From: Melitaea cinxia
Taxonomy: Eukaryota > Arthropoda > Insecta > Lepidoptera > Nymphalidae
Assembly: GCF_905220565.1 (NCBI RefSeq)
Contig: NC_059400.1
Coordinates: 6,842,159 to 6,906,158 of the forward strand
Length of the DNA: 64,000 bases
Reading direction: 5' to 3'
Shown piece by piece: positions 53,660-64,000 of the stretch (position 1 is the stretch's first letter; every line of letters begins with the position of its first letter). The translations under genes and the position numbers were made by a program. The notes under the pieces are model-generated. The model searched no databases. It saw only the letters and a program-made list of their open reading frames with translations, and was not told the DNA's origin.

Positions 53660-56600
53660 AGTGTAGCTTAGTTTTAAATTGTTTAGTTAAACAACTACCA
53701 ACATAGATATAACTTTTTGAAATTATTTTCTGTTTTTTTACTAACAACTTTATGGATCCTAGTTATACGAAATAAACTATTGTTGAATTAGTCTCTCCGT
53801 ATACATTTGCAACTATTATTTCAGTTCGTAAAAGTTTTATTTATTTTATTTTATTTCCATGCTATAATTGACTAAAATATTAATCAATTTAGGCATAAAA
53901 TCGTGTACTTGTGTCCGTTGCCAAACAGACAGTAACTTTATAGCTATATAGCTAATGTAAGTACATATGGATTTGTAACCTTGTTAATGAATCAATCAAA
54001 TTAGTTGCAAAATTAAATTATACGAACTTTGTAATTTATATTCAAAATAGTTCTTTTTACCGTTTGATGTTAAGAATATCAATGACAAATTGGTGCGACT
54101 CAATTGTAATAACTGATATTTAAATAAATGTGTGTAAGTGTAACATGCGGTGTGTCAGTGTTTATGTGTAATATTAATCATCGGTTTGTTATTATTAGAC
54201 TTTGAACCAGTCTGATCGTCTCAGACATTACACAAAGCAGTCATTTTAATTAAATAGTTCTTTATTTTTAAAGATTTAGTTACAAATCTGTTTGAACGGA
54301 AATAAATACATACAAACATACAAAATGAAGGACTCGTTTCACTATCTACACACCTTTAAAGTGTGATTTGTTTATTTCGTATTTTTATTTAGTTTAATTA
54401 GCATGGCATAAAGGTAACGAGTATTAAATGTTAATTAGAAACGAGAAATCAAACCGACTATCAAGTGACGATTTATGCAACATTGAAATTGCGTATTATT
54501 TTTCTTACGCCAATTTTTAATTATTTATCAAATATAATATGTTAAATTTGAGTAATATATTTGTACAGATTTCCTTATTAAATTCTCAAGACGTGTTCTT
54601 TTGCTTGACGAAATATATTGTAACTAGCTGCCCGGAAAGACTTCGTTCTGTCAAAAGTTCATAGTAAAACTTCATTTTTTTTATATATATTAAAACTTTC
54701 CGTGGGCCTTAAGGAACATACAAAAAAATAAATTAGCCGAATTGGTCAAGCCATTCTCGAGTTTGCGCTTAGCAACATTCATTTTTATTTATATAGATAT
54801 AGATAAATTAGAACCCAGTAACTGAGATATCGTTTTCTATATTTCGTTGATTTTTGTTCAAAAGCATCTCGTTACCAACATCGGTTTGGTTGGTTTATAA
54901 GTTTCTATCGTTCTATACTTCTATCTTTTCTTTGTTTGCAACTTCTTATTTTAAACACACTTGCAGATCGATCGAGGATAACTCTAGTTTATTCGTCAAG
55001 TAATAAAATTCTAATCGACAAATTAAATGGCGGGCTACTTAAATCATTCACAAGTTTCCTTACTAACTGATGATTATAGTAGACGCTGACAGTTTACTTG
55101 GGATTGGTGAACGAGAACCCTAATTCTTAAGTTATAATTTAACACGTGTCAAGCAAGATAAAACATGGTTATTTTTGGATCATTATAATTTATGGGTCAA
55201 ACGTAGCACGAGTCTTCTAACATATGTACTTCGTCTATACGTTTAACTATGTTTTCTATAAATAAACTGGCGGCTCCGTGTGTTTAAGTGCTGTTGATGT
55301 TTTCACACAATGAAAAATAATCTTACCACTTCTTCATTTATATTCTTAGCCGTAACTTAACTTTAACGTGACGTAACAAAAAGAAACAACTGGTCAAATT
55401 GTATGATGACGTTCAACACCACACCTTTAAACAAGTAAATAACTTTGTATAAAGATAATTTTACATCTTTTATCGTTATTTTGGAAAAATACCCATTAGA
55501 TCTATAGTAATTTCCAACGTAAAAAATAAACGCAGGTAGTTTTAATTTTTGTCTGTTATTATTGTTTTAATATAATGAATGATGGGAATTTGAATGGAAA
55601 ATATTTAGTAAATTGGCACACCACTTAACCTTAGCATTCGATATAATAATTTCGATTAGATCTTTGTTTACTTTCAACGCCTGTGCCAACAAGCTTATGT
55701 CAGTTTAAACTCGCGGTCAAAAGCATAATTGTACTTATTAATTTGCATCTATTAATAATTTGAAACGTACTATTTGCTCAATAACTATATTTTTATTCTT
55801 GCACTAATCAAATTAAATACACATATTACTAATCAAATTAAATTTAAAATTAAGTAATGTATTCAATTATGCATTTTAATTTTAGTGTTTAAATGGCATG
55901 TCAATGTGCAAATAAATAATTTTACATTTAATTTATAGTGGTATATGTGCATAGTACCTATATATATTTACGCAGCATATTTATAATTACATAATGTAAC
56001 AGGCTTTACTTTTTAATATTGTGACTCGCTATTTAACGAACATATTATGAGTAAACACTTATACGATTTCTGTTTTCACTTGTCTATAAATATTGATGTC
56101 GGCCAAAAATGATATCTATTTGTATCTTCACTTAAAATGGAGAATGAGGCGTGAAAGTAAACGACTCTTAACCTTATTGTCTTACTTAACGAGTACGTTT
56201 TATACTTACTTTCTTATGTAGTTATGTAGTTTTACAACTACATTACTGAAGCAAATATTTCAAATATCGTAACAAAAAATTGTGCTGTTTTTGCGTTAAA
56301 TTTTTACGTGGCATATGGAACATAAACGATATACCTAAAAAAACTGTTACATTTTATTTATTTGACTGTGTTTATATCTTCGATGTTATTCAGTAACTAA
56401 CTTGTACATGTATACTTGTATGGCACGTTATATGAACAATCAGATTAATATGCGATGTGTACACTATTTGCTAATAATCAAAAGGATTGCTAAAGCATAC
56501 TCTCAAACGCTTCTGGACCGTAGCGCAAAACTTTCGTAAGATCAAAATTATTTCATACAAAACGACACCATATGTTTACACGTTTTAAGAAGAAAAAAAA

Positions 56601-57430
56601 TAACGTTTTAGTGGACACATTTTATAATAAAGTAGGTAGGTACTAACTGTACTTTTATTTTTTAAAACAAGAACAAACAAAATATTTCTACGTAAGTTAG
56701 CTAAAGTTGGTTTGAACCGAAATAATATAATGATTAACGATATAGACCGGAGCTAAAGAGTTTGAGGTGTTTGTAAGTGATGAAGAACCTCGCCTATATA
56801 AATCGAGATGCTGATTGTCAAGTAGACGACTATCCTATAACGGAGCAGAAACAAATTTGCGTAGGAAGCAAAATTTTTATTTCATTAAATATTGTAATAA
56901 GCATTTACGTGTGCATTTGAATTGCGCTCTTTATTACCTATTTTTAAGCTGACAGATAGCGCACAGACTGAAACTTGGTTTAGCTTAGGTTAGCGACAAT
57001 TTTGTAAATCGACTTCTGTCTGAATACAAAAAAAAAAAAAAAAAAAATTTTTCATTCGTTAAAAAATCGTAAGTAGTCGCCTACTACTATTCTATTCTAT
57101 ATTATTTTTACCCAATTTCGTAAAGTTATGGAAACTTAAAAGTAAATAACGATTTTTTTCTACGAGACATTGGCGATATCGTACCTATGTCATTTTTAAA
57201 CTATTTAAACCCTTAATCCAAACGAACAAATGACAAATATTGTTTTATATCTTTTCTAAGTCTCTAGTAGTATTTAGGTACCTTCTAAAAGATGTCGTAT
57301 TGTTGTGTATTTTATTGTTTCTATGTCAATATTATGTATAGGATATAAACATGTACAAAATTGGTTGAAAACAAACTTGATAATAACATTTGAACAACTG
57401 AAATATTATCAAATATTATAAATATATTCA
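53660..57430. other. AT-rich intergenic desert
   Basis: About 3.8 kb without coding frames. A short repeat fragment at 54624-54800 (aactagctgcccggaaagac ... gccattctcgagtttgcgct) resembles a dispersed lepidopteran element. Nothing else recognised. Confidence 0.45.
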
Positions 57431-57434
57431 AGCA

Positions 57435-57584
57435 TTATAACAACGATTGTATTTTCCAAAGTGAGCATGCGGGTACGTAATCTAATAAATTCCTAAGCCC
57501 ATTCCACATATTAACGGTACCCGGCGTCTGTCGTACGGCTTCATTGACAACGCTCTGGTGTCGCTCATTTTGTGCAAGTGACAT
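57435..57584 (-). CDS. Candidate 49-codon ORF, unidentified
   Basis: The minus-strand ATG frame reads MSLAQNERHQSVVNEAVRQT, then PGTVNMWNGLRNLLDYVPAC, then SLWKIQSLL-stop. Composition looks protein-like and the region is GC-richer than its flanks, but there is no family match, no splice evidence, and the plus strand is also partly open (PIPHINGTRRLSYGF). It could be a TE fragment. Confidence 0.2.
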   Translation of the reverse strand: MSLAQNERHQSVVNEAVRQTPGTVNMWNGLRNLLDYVPACSLWKIQSLL

Positions 57585-57790
57585 ACATTTTAAATAATTT
57601 TTTCACAGAAAAGAATACAAATACAATAGTTACATAGGTATTAATTGATTCATATATTACACACAGCAAATTATTACGAATTAATAAAAAAATATGACAG
57701 TCCCTTATTGTTTTACAAAAATATTAAAAATACATATACTTAGATTAAAAGAAAATTTTAAATCTTAATATGGAAAAAGTAACTATTTTA

Positions 57791-58254
57791 GGCCCCGTAT
57801 TCATGGTAAACATTTGTTTAGCAACAGTTGCTAAACATTGTTGGTGAGCGGCGAGAATGTTGCTAGCAACTATGTTTAAATCAATACAGGTTGTCCACAC
57901 GCCAGTCTGCGTTAAAATGTTGCCCGAGGAGGTAGTGTTGTTGTGTTCTCTGTATCAGATGTATTGTTTTATAGAACAATCCCATAATAATGGTTTTGAT
58001 TGAAATAATTCTATTAATTGCATTATTTTATCATTGCTCCACACTACTGCCATGTTTATAAACTGTTGCAAACTCGTCCACACACGTCAACAATTGTCGC
58101 TAAACTGATGTTTACGCTTGTCGGGCGAGAGCTTGTCAACATGATGCTGTCAACTCTGCAACACGCAGTGTTGCCAGCAACATGTTGATAGCAACTCCGC
58201 AACACGTTGATTCAACTTTGTTGCTCAACAAATGTTTCCCATGAATACGGGGCT
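57791..58254. mobile_element. Harbinger-like MITE with TTA target duplication
   Basis: GGCCCCGTATTCATGGTAAA (left) and, inverted, AGCCCCGTATTCATGGGAAA (right), with the match running to caaatgtttagcaac / tttgttgagcaac. TTA at 57788-57790 and 58255-58257. Interior rich in gttgctagcaac palindromes. 464 bp. Confidence 0.8.
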
Positions 58255-58561
58255 TTATAGTGATTTTGATTACTAAACAAAAAATTACAGGTCCAAATAC
58301 TCTGTGTATGTAGGTGTACAATTTTGTGTTTTTTTTTTTACTGACACAATTGTACATAATATCTTAATTCAATTTCAGTAGAAATAAATAAAGACCTCAC
58401 ATTTAAAAATGTATTACTACTGGTCCGCCTACATTTGTACCGACAAAAATATCAAACACCGTGACTCATTGAATCGAAATACTTATAGGTACCTATATTC
58501 ATTCTTTTTTTTCTCCCGCTTTTTTCGCAGCTTTATTCTCGTTTATATTTTAATTAAATCA

Positions 58562-58826
58562 TCATCATCTTCACCATTATCATTATCATCATCATTTCAG
58601 CCTATCACAGTCCACTGCTGGACATAGGCCTCCACAAGTTCTACCGTCCGTCCGTCTGTCTCTACGGCCTGTGTATTTCATTGCCAGCAGTTGGATGGTT
58701 CCCACCATCGGTCGGCTCTTTAAGTTCCAAGGTGGCAGTGGAACTGTGTTATCCCTTAGTCATCTCTTACGTCACCCACGGGAAGAGAGGGGGTGGCTAT
58801 ATTCTTCATTGCCGTAACCACACAGC
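58562..58826 (-). repeat. RTE-tailed short element, copy
   Basis: (atcatc)n, then cagcctatcacagtccactg / ctggacataggcctccacaa ... ccaccatcggtcggctcttt ... gtaaccacacagc. An internal deletion removes the gcagggctg part. Confidence 0.7.
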
Positions 58827-58839
58827 AAAATTAAATAAT

Positions 58840-59690
58840 AAAGTAAAATAAAATGTGAAGTATACACATGCGTTAATTTATTTTTTCGTTGACAAAGTAT
58901 TTTGAGCTTTGATTTCTCGAAAATTAGTTGAGCGTGTATAAATTACCAGTAAAATAATTTTATTTGAACTGTGGAGACATTAACCTCAAACGGCAATAAT
59001 CTCTAAAGCACTTGACATAGAAAATCTAACATGTATTCCGTTGTATATAATATTGTGAGTAAATAATATATAGCGCCTACATATTTTACTCGCTAAAATG
59101 TTATTAAAATTTTCTTCTGGATACTTTTCCCCAGAGCTAAAAATAGAGGACAAGTTTCAGCGTGCGGTAAAAATAACTAAGTTAAAATAATATAAAACTG
59201 AATTCATTTTCCTTTTTTTATGAAATTACAAAATGACTATAATATAAGAAGGAATGGTCTTTTGATAATTCATTAATTGTAATATTAGGGTACTTTTTAT
59301 TACGTGCTTTATAATTTAGAAACATATTTAATTTTAATACCAATTGCGGGATGAAATACTGATCACCAGTTACAGATTATGTGAAGAAAATGTAACGATT
59401 AGCTGTTTCCTTCATATTATTTGCTCTGCAAGGTTGCGTTGTTTAGAATGTAACTAATACTCTGTAGACATATTATATTGAATCAGTACAACAATATAAA
59501 ACAAATGTTACGTATTCCTTTTGTTTGTAGGTATATGACGGCAGACAAGTGATTGATTTACAAGGGTGATAAACTCTACGGAAATTGGGCCACGGCAATT
59601 TCCTTTTGCTGTTTGGATAAGTTATAGGTATTATGTATATTTTCTGAATTAAGCGTATTGAAATAAAGATACGTATTCTATTTTTTTTTG
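58840..59690. other. AT-rich intergenic stretch
   Basis: No gene or repeat recognised. Confidence 0.4.
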
Positions 59691-59717
59691 AATAAAGCTT
59701 TATTACTAATAATAACA

Positions 59718-59900
59718 ACCGCTCTGGTGTAGTGATGCGTGTAGTCGCCTAAAACACCGATGGTTTGTTGTTCGATTCCCGCTCGGAACGTATATTTGTA
59801 TTCGTATAAATATTTCTTTCCGATTTGGTTGTCTGGCCTTGTGGGTCTCCCCACCGTGACTCGAACAGCAGTTTAAGGAGAAAGAGACATAATAGCATGG
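59718..59900 (+). repeat. tRNA-derived SINE, head part, plus orientation
   Basis: gctctggtgtagtgatgcgt (box A-like), ttgttcgattcccgctcgga (box B), ttggttgtctggccttgtgg and gtctccccaccgtgactcga (the reverse of the cggtggggag block of other copies). Confidence 0.7.
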
Positions 59901-60080
59901 GGTGTTGCTGAATCGTGAATATTCGTATATTTACAACAACAAAAAAAAAAAATAATAATTTAGTTGACTATAATATTATTTTTCATGTTTTGTTGGCAAA
60001 TATACGAAGAGGTTTATTTCAAAATGGTTATTACTAAAAAAATCGCGATTCATACAAATTCAGTGTGGGTCTTTCGTCAG

Positions 60081-61611
60081 GTAGGATGTTGGTGCAGCTG
60101 TCGCTACGTGCGAAGCTGATTGGTCTCTGCGACAAACCATCTGTCGCGTCAAGGTACATGTTTTTGCAAATTGTGAATATGATGAACAGATCTAGACAAT
60201 GCGTTTAATGAAATCTTAGACATGAATCTTAGAATCTTAGATAGTTCAATGCGAATAGGTTGTTGATGAATGATGATAGAAAGTTATCATTAAGTAATTA
60301 AATGATAATTTTTATATTAGTACTGCGTACTGTGTGTAATAACTAACCTGCATAAAATTACCTTTTTATAATACATTACTAGAAAACCTAAAAGATAAAT
60401 TGAAAATAGTGAAAAACTTCACTAAACGCTGGTAAAATCAACTTTATTATTGAATTTACTAAATAATATAAATATTATTAAAATAACTTTATTCAGTATT
60501 TTTATTTAAAGTAGTGGTCGTCCAGAGGTTGAAATTTGACCATAATTAAAAATTTAAATTAAATAAAAAATTATGAAAATAAAGAACATTTAAAAAAAAA
60601 ATTAATTTGACAAGACTAACAATCAACAAAATAGTATAAATATGCGTGTGATGTCAAATACATAGTAGGGTGTATAATGTTTTTTTTTTTAATTGATTTA
60701 ATATATTTTTATACATAATTAAAAAAAATAGCATTCTGCACTCCTCTATATAAACTATAAGTGTACGAAATTTCATATTCCTCCGTCTGCGTGATTTTCG
60801 GAAAAGGGGGTACAAAGTTTTTGCTTCACGTATTAATGTATTGCTGTGTGCAATTTTTTCCTAATTTATTTTAATTTTGTTGGGAATAGAGGCTTTTAGA
60901 TAATTTCAAGAACAGACAAGTCAATTATTGGACACGTAAAATGCATTTATACTAATAATGCAGGCATACAAATACACGTACAGCAACCAACTGATACCTA
61001 TTAAACTTGGGTAACTTTTGAGTGAGTGATACAAATGAAACATCATACAAATCAGTTACTGGATAGACACAGTGACCTCATAAGGCCGGCACTCTGATAA
61101 TTTCGTTTATGTTAAACATAGGAAATCATTGATAACACTATTAATTAGTTACGAAATTGTATTCTTAATGAAAGTTCTTGTTTATTTATTAATAAATGAA
61201 AAATTATAACGTCATTGTTATTTATGTGTTAAATCGATACGCCTGAACAATTTTTAATTTATCTGTAAAATCGAATGTGTTGAATTTCGATGCACTATTT
61301 ACTTTCATCAAACATCCAAACAAACAAAAATCTCCGTTACATATTTCACAAGTAAACTTATTCATCACTAATATATAATATTTTCACTAAGACAGGTTAT
61401 TCTTAGGCAGTGCCTAATTTCGTTGTTAAACCGACCAATGTTAAAAACACAATACTTTGTTCGTAATCCATATGACGCACGCGACATTATAAAATTGTAG
61501 GATTATATAATGTCTTACTGTCATTGCTAACATTTATTATGTGATTATAGGCAGAAGTTTCATAAAAGGCCCGTCGTCGATGCGCACGAAGCGCTGATAT
61601 CGCATATATGA
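60081..61611 (+). CDS. Candidate 3' end of an unidentified gene (two exons)
   Basis: Exon 60081-60153 follows TCTTTCGTCAG and ends in TCAAG|GTACATG, reading RMLVQLSLRAKLIGLCDKPS then VAS. Exon 61551-61611 follows TGATTATAG, with compatible phase (AG+G restores Arg), and reads RQKFHKRPVVDAHEALISHI-stop. Composition is protein-like, the phase fits, and the GC content is above the flanks. I do not recognise the family, and exons further left were not found. Chance open frames are possible because each exon is short. Confidence 0.35.
60505..60840 (+). repeat. Dispersed repeat, uninterrupted copy of the 27500 family
   Basis: gtggtcgtccagaggttgaa ... gtataatgttttttttt ... cattctgcactcctctatat ... 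ttttcggaaaagggggtaca. Confidence 0.6.
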
Positions 61612-61770
61612 CGGCGGGTTTTTTTGAAGCGGATTTAAATTGCATTATGATTTATGTCTCTTTCAAAAATATGTATTCAAAAATAATTGTAATGTTCATG
61701 TTTTATATATCATTTTTAGTAACATGCCAGGGTAGGCAGTACCTTTCTTCCTATATGAAATGCACGCTAC

Positions 61771-62016
61771 GGAACACAGTTCCACTACCGCCTTGGAAAT
61801 TAAAAAGCCGACTGATGGCGGGCTAACCATCCAAATGCTGATTGTGAAATACACAGGCCGAAGACGGGCAGCAGCGTCTTCGGTGCAACAACGCCAGCCC
61901 TGCGGTCACTAATCCGCCTGCCCAGCGTGGTGACTATGAGCAAAACACACGAGTTCACGCCATTTTTGGCACGAACTTGTGGAGTCCAGCAGTGGACTGC
62001 GATAGGCTGATGTAAT
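61771..62016 (+). repeat. RTE-tailed short element, plus orientation
   Basis: gaacacagttccactaccgc, aagccgactgatggcgggct, ggccgaagacgggcagcagc, ccagccctgcggtcactaat, gtggagtccagcagtggact, gcgataggctgatg. Confidence 0.75.
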
Positions 62017-62019
62017 GTA

Positions 62020-62562
62020 TTAATATATAGATAACTTAAATACGTATGTAGTTACATGAACAACATATAAATCGATTTTATAACAAAAAATCACAAATGT
62101 TAATAAAAAATCTTGAAACTATTAGGAAACTGATGATTTGTCTTGTTTACAACATTACAACAATGTTGTAGTATACTCTAGAATACAAAGCCTTGTAAAA
62201 TAAAAAAAAAATAAAAAACAATTATACTTTCCTTATTGTAATAGCGAATCGACTTTGTGAAACGTTCAAACAAAGTTAATAATAGAAATTTTCAAGATTC
62301 TTGTCATTTTTTCTTTACACTAAGATTTTTTAGTTATATCTATTATTTTGAGTTATTCTTTTTAATAGATTTTACGCTTGTATGGCTCCTCGATTTTTTT
62401 AACTTTTTTATAAACAAACTTGTGCCTTATGATAGCTATTGGACGAGCGTCATACGGTTGTCTCGACTCGACCCTCGTCGACATTCAAAATTATTCTTCC
62501 GTCACGCATGGTAAACGGCTTTTAGCATCTGCGCGGGAAGAAATCTAATTACTTAGCATACA
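62020..62562. other. AT-rich stretch; short frames of doubtful meaning
   Basis: 62425-62550 is open in more than one plus-strand frame and slightly GC-richer, but no frame is convincing. Confidence 0.35.
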
Positions 62563-63733
62563 ATTAACCTTTTGACCGCCACGCCTCAAAACCATTCCCG
62601 TGCCCTGTACGCCAAGGCATAAAATAAACAAAAATACCTACGAAAAAAATAGTGCTGCCAAGAGTCGTTATCGAGTACCACACAGTGACTTGTTTCTGTT
62701 GGTTTTTATGCAATAAATGACTACTTATATCATCTAGGAAGGTTTAATTTTTAATATTTTTCTTGTGTTATCTTGCACTCGTTATATATACTTACAACCA
62801 GGGATATTCCGGTATGGGTTATTTACCTTTATAAAACGGTACTTATCGAATTAAAATAGCGGTAAGAGAATCATTCGGTAACCGAATCATATCGGTAATA
62901 CAGTATCGAAATAAACCGGTAGTAGGCATAACGTTCGCGTCGTAAGTATAAGCGGGCAATTCCCGTTCTTGTAGCTGCGCTGCGCTAGCTCGGATTGCGG
63001 TCCGAACGTACACCATATCTCTATCTCATTCGCTCCCGTGTGTTGCGTGATTTTACTTAAAACTTATTTATTTATGATAGACGACAGGCCCCGGGCGTGG
63101 CGCATGCAAGTCTTCATCTCTTTTTCGCGTTAATGTTTACATTGCATATAACGAATAATTCAAAACAAAAAACTTAATTACTTTTATAGTTAAAGAAGCC
63201 AGTCTTATGAAAAACCAAGCATTATCAATAAAAGCAAAGGAACATTACAGATTCTTCATTTCAAACGATGGCTCACAGATTTTGTCTCCCTCTGTTACTT
63301 CTCCGAATCATTTAAAACCGAAATACATAACGTTATATTTCGGTATTACAGTTTAATCGGTAACCGTTTTATTACGGTTTTGGAACCGAAATAAAACGGT
63401 AACCTTTTCAATCGGTAACCGATTCATACGGTAACCGTTTCAAACGGTTACCTTTATGAATCGGTTTGGCGAACCCTGCTTACAACAACATAAATAAAAA
63501 ACAAACATTACAAAAATAATCGTAGTAAAGCACAACACTCTTTTCTATCGCCATGACGTCATTGTCACGACTGGACGACTACGGCGCAGCTGACCTACGG
63601 TTATGAAACTCTCTTTAGAGACGTGCTGTGTCGCACGCAAGAAAGCCGCAGGCTATATATCGATTTCGAATCGAATCGATATATACATGAAAAGTAATTT
63701 AGAAAAAAATTAACCGCATTCAAATTTGTAATT
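62563..63733. mobile_element. piggyBac-like element, copy 2, split by a hAT-like insertion
   Basis: TTAACC (62565 on) then ttttgaccgccacgcctcaa matches the left end of copy 1 (10385). The match continues to 62798 and resumes at 63487-63733 (taaagcacaacactcttttc, actggacgactacggcgcag). It is cut at about 63734 by another MITE. Confidence 0.75.
62799..63478. mobile_element. hAT-like MITE with exact 8 bp target duplication
   Basis: CTTACAAC at 62791-62798 and 63479-63486. The element begins CAGGGATATTCCGG and ends, inverted, CAGGGTTCGCCAAACCG. The interior has many gtaaccg/cggttac words. 680 bp. Copy 1 of the host repeat shows the unoccupied site near 10614. Confidence 0.85.
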
Positions 63734-64000
63734 TTTTAATCGACTTCAAAAAAGGAGGAGGTTACTCAATTCGACCGATTCGATATATATTTTAAATTTT
63801 ATGTATTTATGTTCGGGGATAACTTTGTCGTTTATGAAACGATTTTGATAATTCTTTTTTTGTTGGAAAGGAGATAACCCCGGTATAGTACCATGCTAAA
63901 GAAACCAGGATTTTATAATGAGATCTCGAAAATCTGCATAACTTTTACTGGGTGCACCGATTTTGATGATTTTTAATTTAATCGAAAGCCGATGTTTATC
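63734..64000. mobile_element. MITE with AACCGACTTC ends, copy 3, cut by window edge
   Basis: ttaatcgacttcaaaaaagg / aggaggttactcaattcgac, then ttgataattctttttttgtt, and ttaatcgaaagccgatgttt. It is inverted relative to copies 1 and 2 and inserted in the piggyBac-like copy. Confidence 0.75.

Noticed and set aside
59718..59790. Possible tRNA gene
   Set aside because: Box A and box B are present but no complete cloverleaf is seen, and the continuation matches a SINE.
62257..62514. 85-codon plus frame
   Set aside because: The first half is low-complexity Phe/Leu; the GC-richer end is open in more than one frame, so no frame can be preferred.
1..64000. CRISPR arrays, operons, prokaryotic origins
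   Set aside because: Nothing of the kind; spliced genes and retroelements show a nuclear insect genome.

Overview
The window is a piece of insect nuclear DNA, almost certainly from a moth or butterfly. The evidence is AT-rich intergenic sequence, short GT-AG exons separated by repeat-laden introns, and several repeat types I know from Lepidoptera. These are short elements built around a 'cagcagtggactgc' tail, tRNA-headed SINEs ending in 'gggcataggcctc', TCTATAC...CTAG Helitrons, and MITEs ending in 'aaccgacttc'. The species cannot be named from sequence alone.

Three conserved host genes can be read exon by exon. (1) A DNAJA1-type Hsp40 co-chaperone lies on the minus strand (433-2869, non-coding first exon near 3805-3836), with a TATA/initiator core promoter and upstream heat-shock elements. 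(2) A DDX54/Dbp10-type nucleolar DEAD-box RNA helicase lies on the plus strand (8638-29014, 13 coding exons, 756 aa, every splice phase consistent). (3) A phosphatidylinositol 4-kinase beta lies on the minus strand (33469-52988, 10 coding exons, 812 aa, all phases consistent). DNAJA1 and DDX54 are divergent; DDX54 and PI4KB are convergent. A 50-codon orphan terminal exon (30162-30314, minus) lies between the last two. A possible unidentified 3' gene end lies on the plus strand at 60081-61611.

The rest is mostly mobile DNA at several stages of decay. It includes 5'-truncated non-LTR retrotransposons (Jockey/CR1-like 4845-6095, RTE-like 7081-8245, a 431-codon open RT ORF with target-site duplication at 21610-22933). 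It also includes a Tc1-like element with intact inverted repeats (25554-26820), a piggyBac-like TTAA element (10385-11637) with a second copy broken up by later insertions (62563-64000), three hAT-like elements, two Harbinger-like MITEs, Helitrons and many SINEs.

The most notable object is a ~5 kb transposon (13551-18597) inside intron 6 of DDX54, in antisense orientation. It has ~30 bp inverted ends and encodes an uninterrupted two-exon 785-residue transposase-like protein that I cannot place confidently in a named superfamily. A 1.06 kb MITE is nested in its left arm. From 53 kb to the right edge the window is gene-poor apart from the candidate exons noted.
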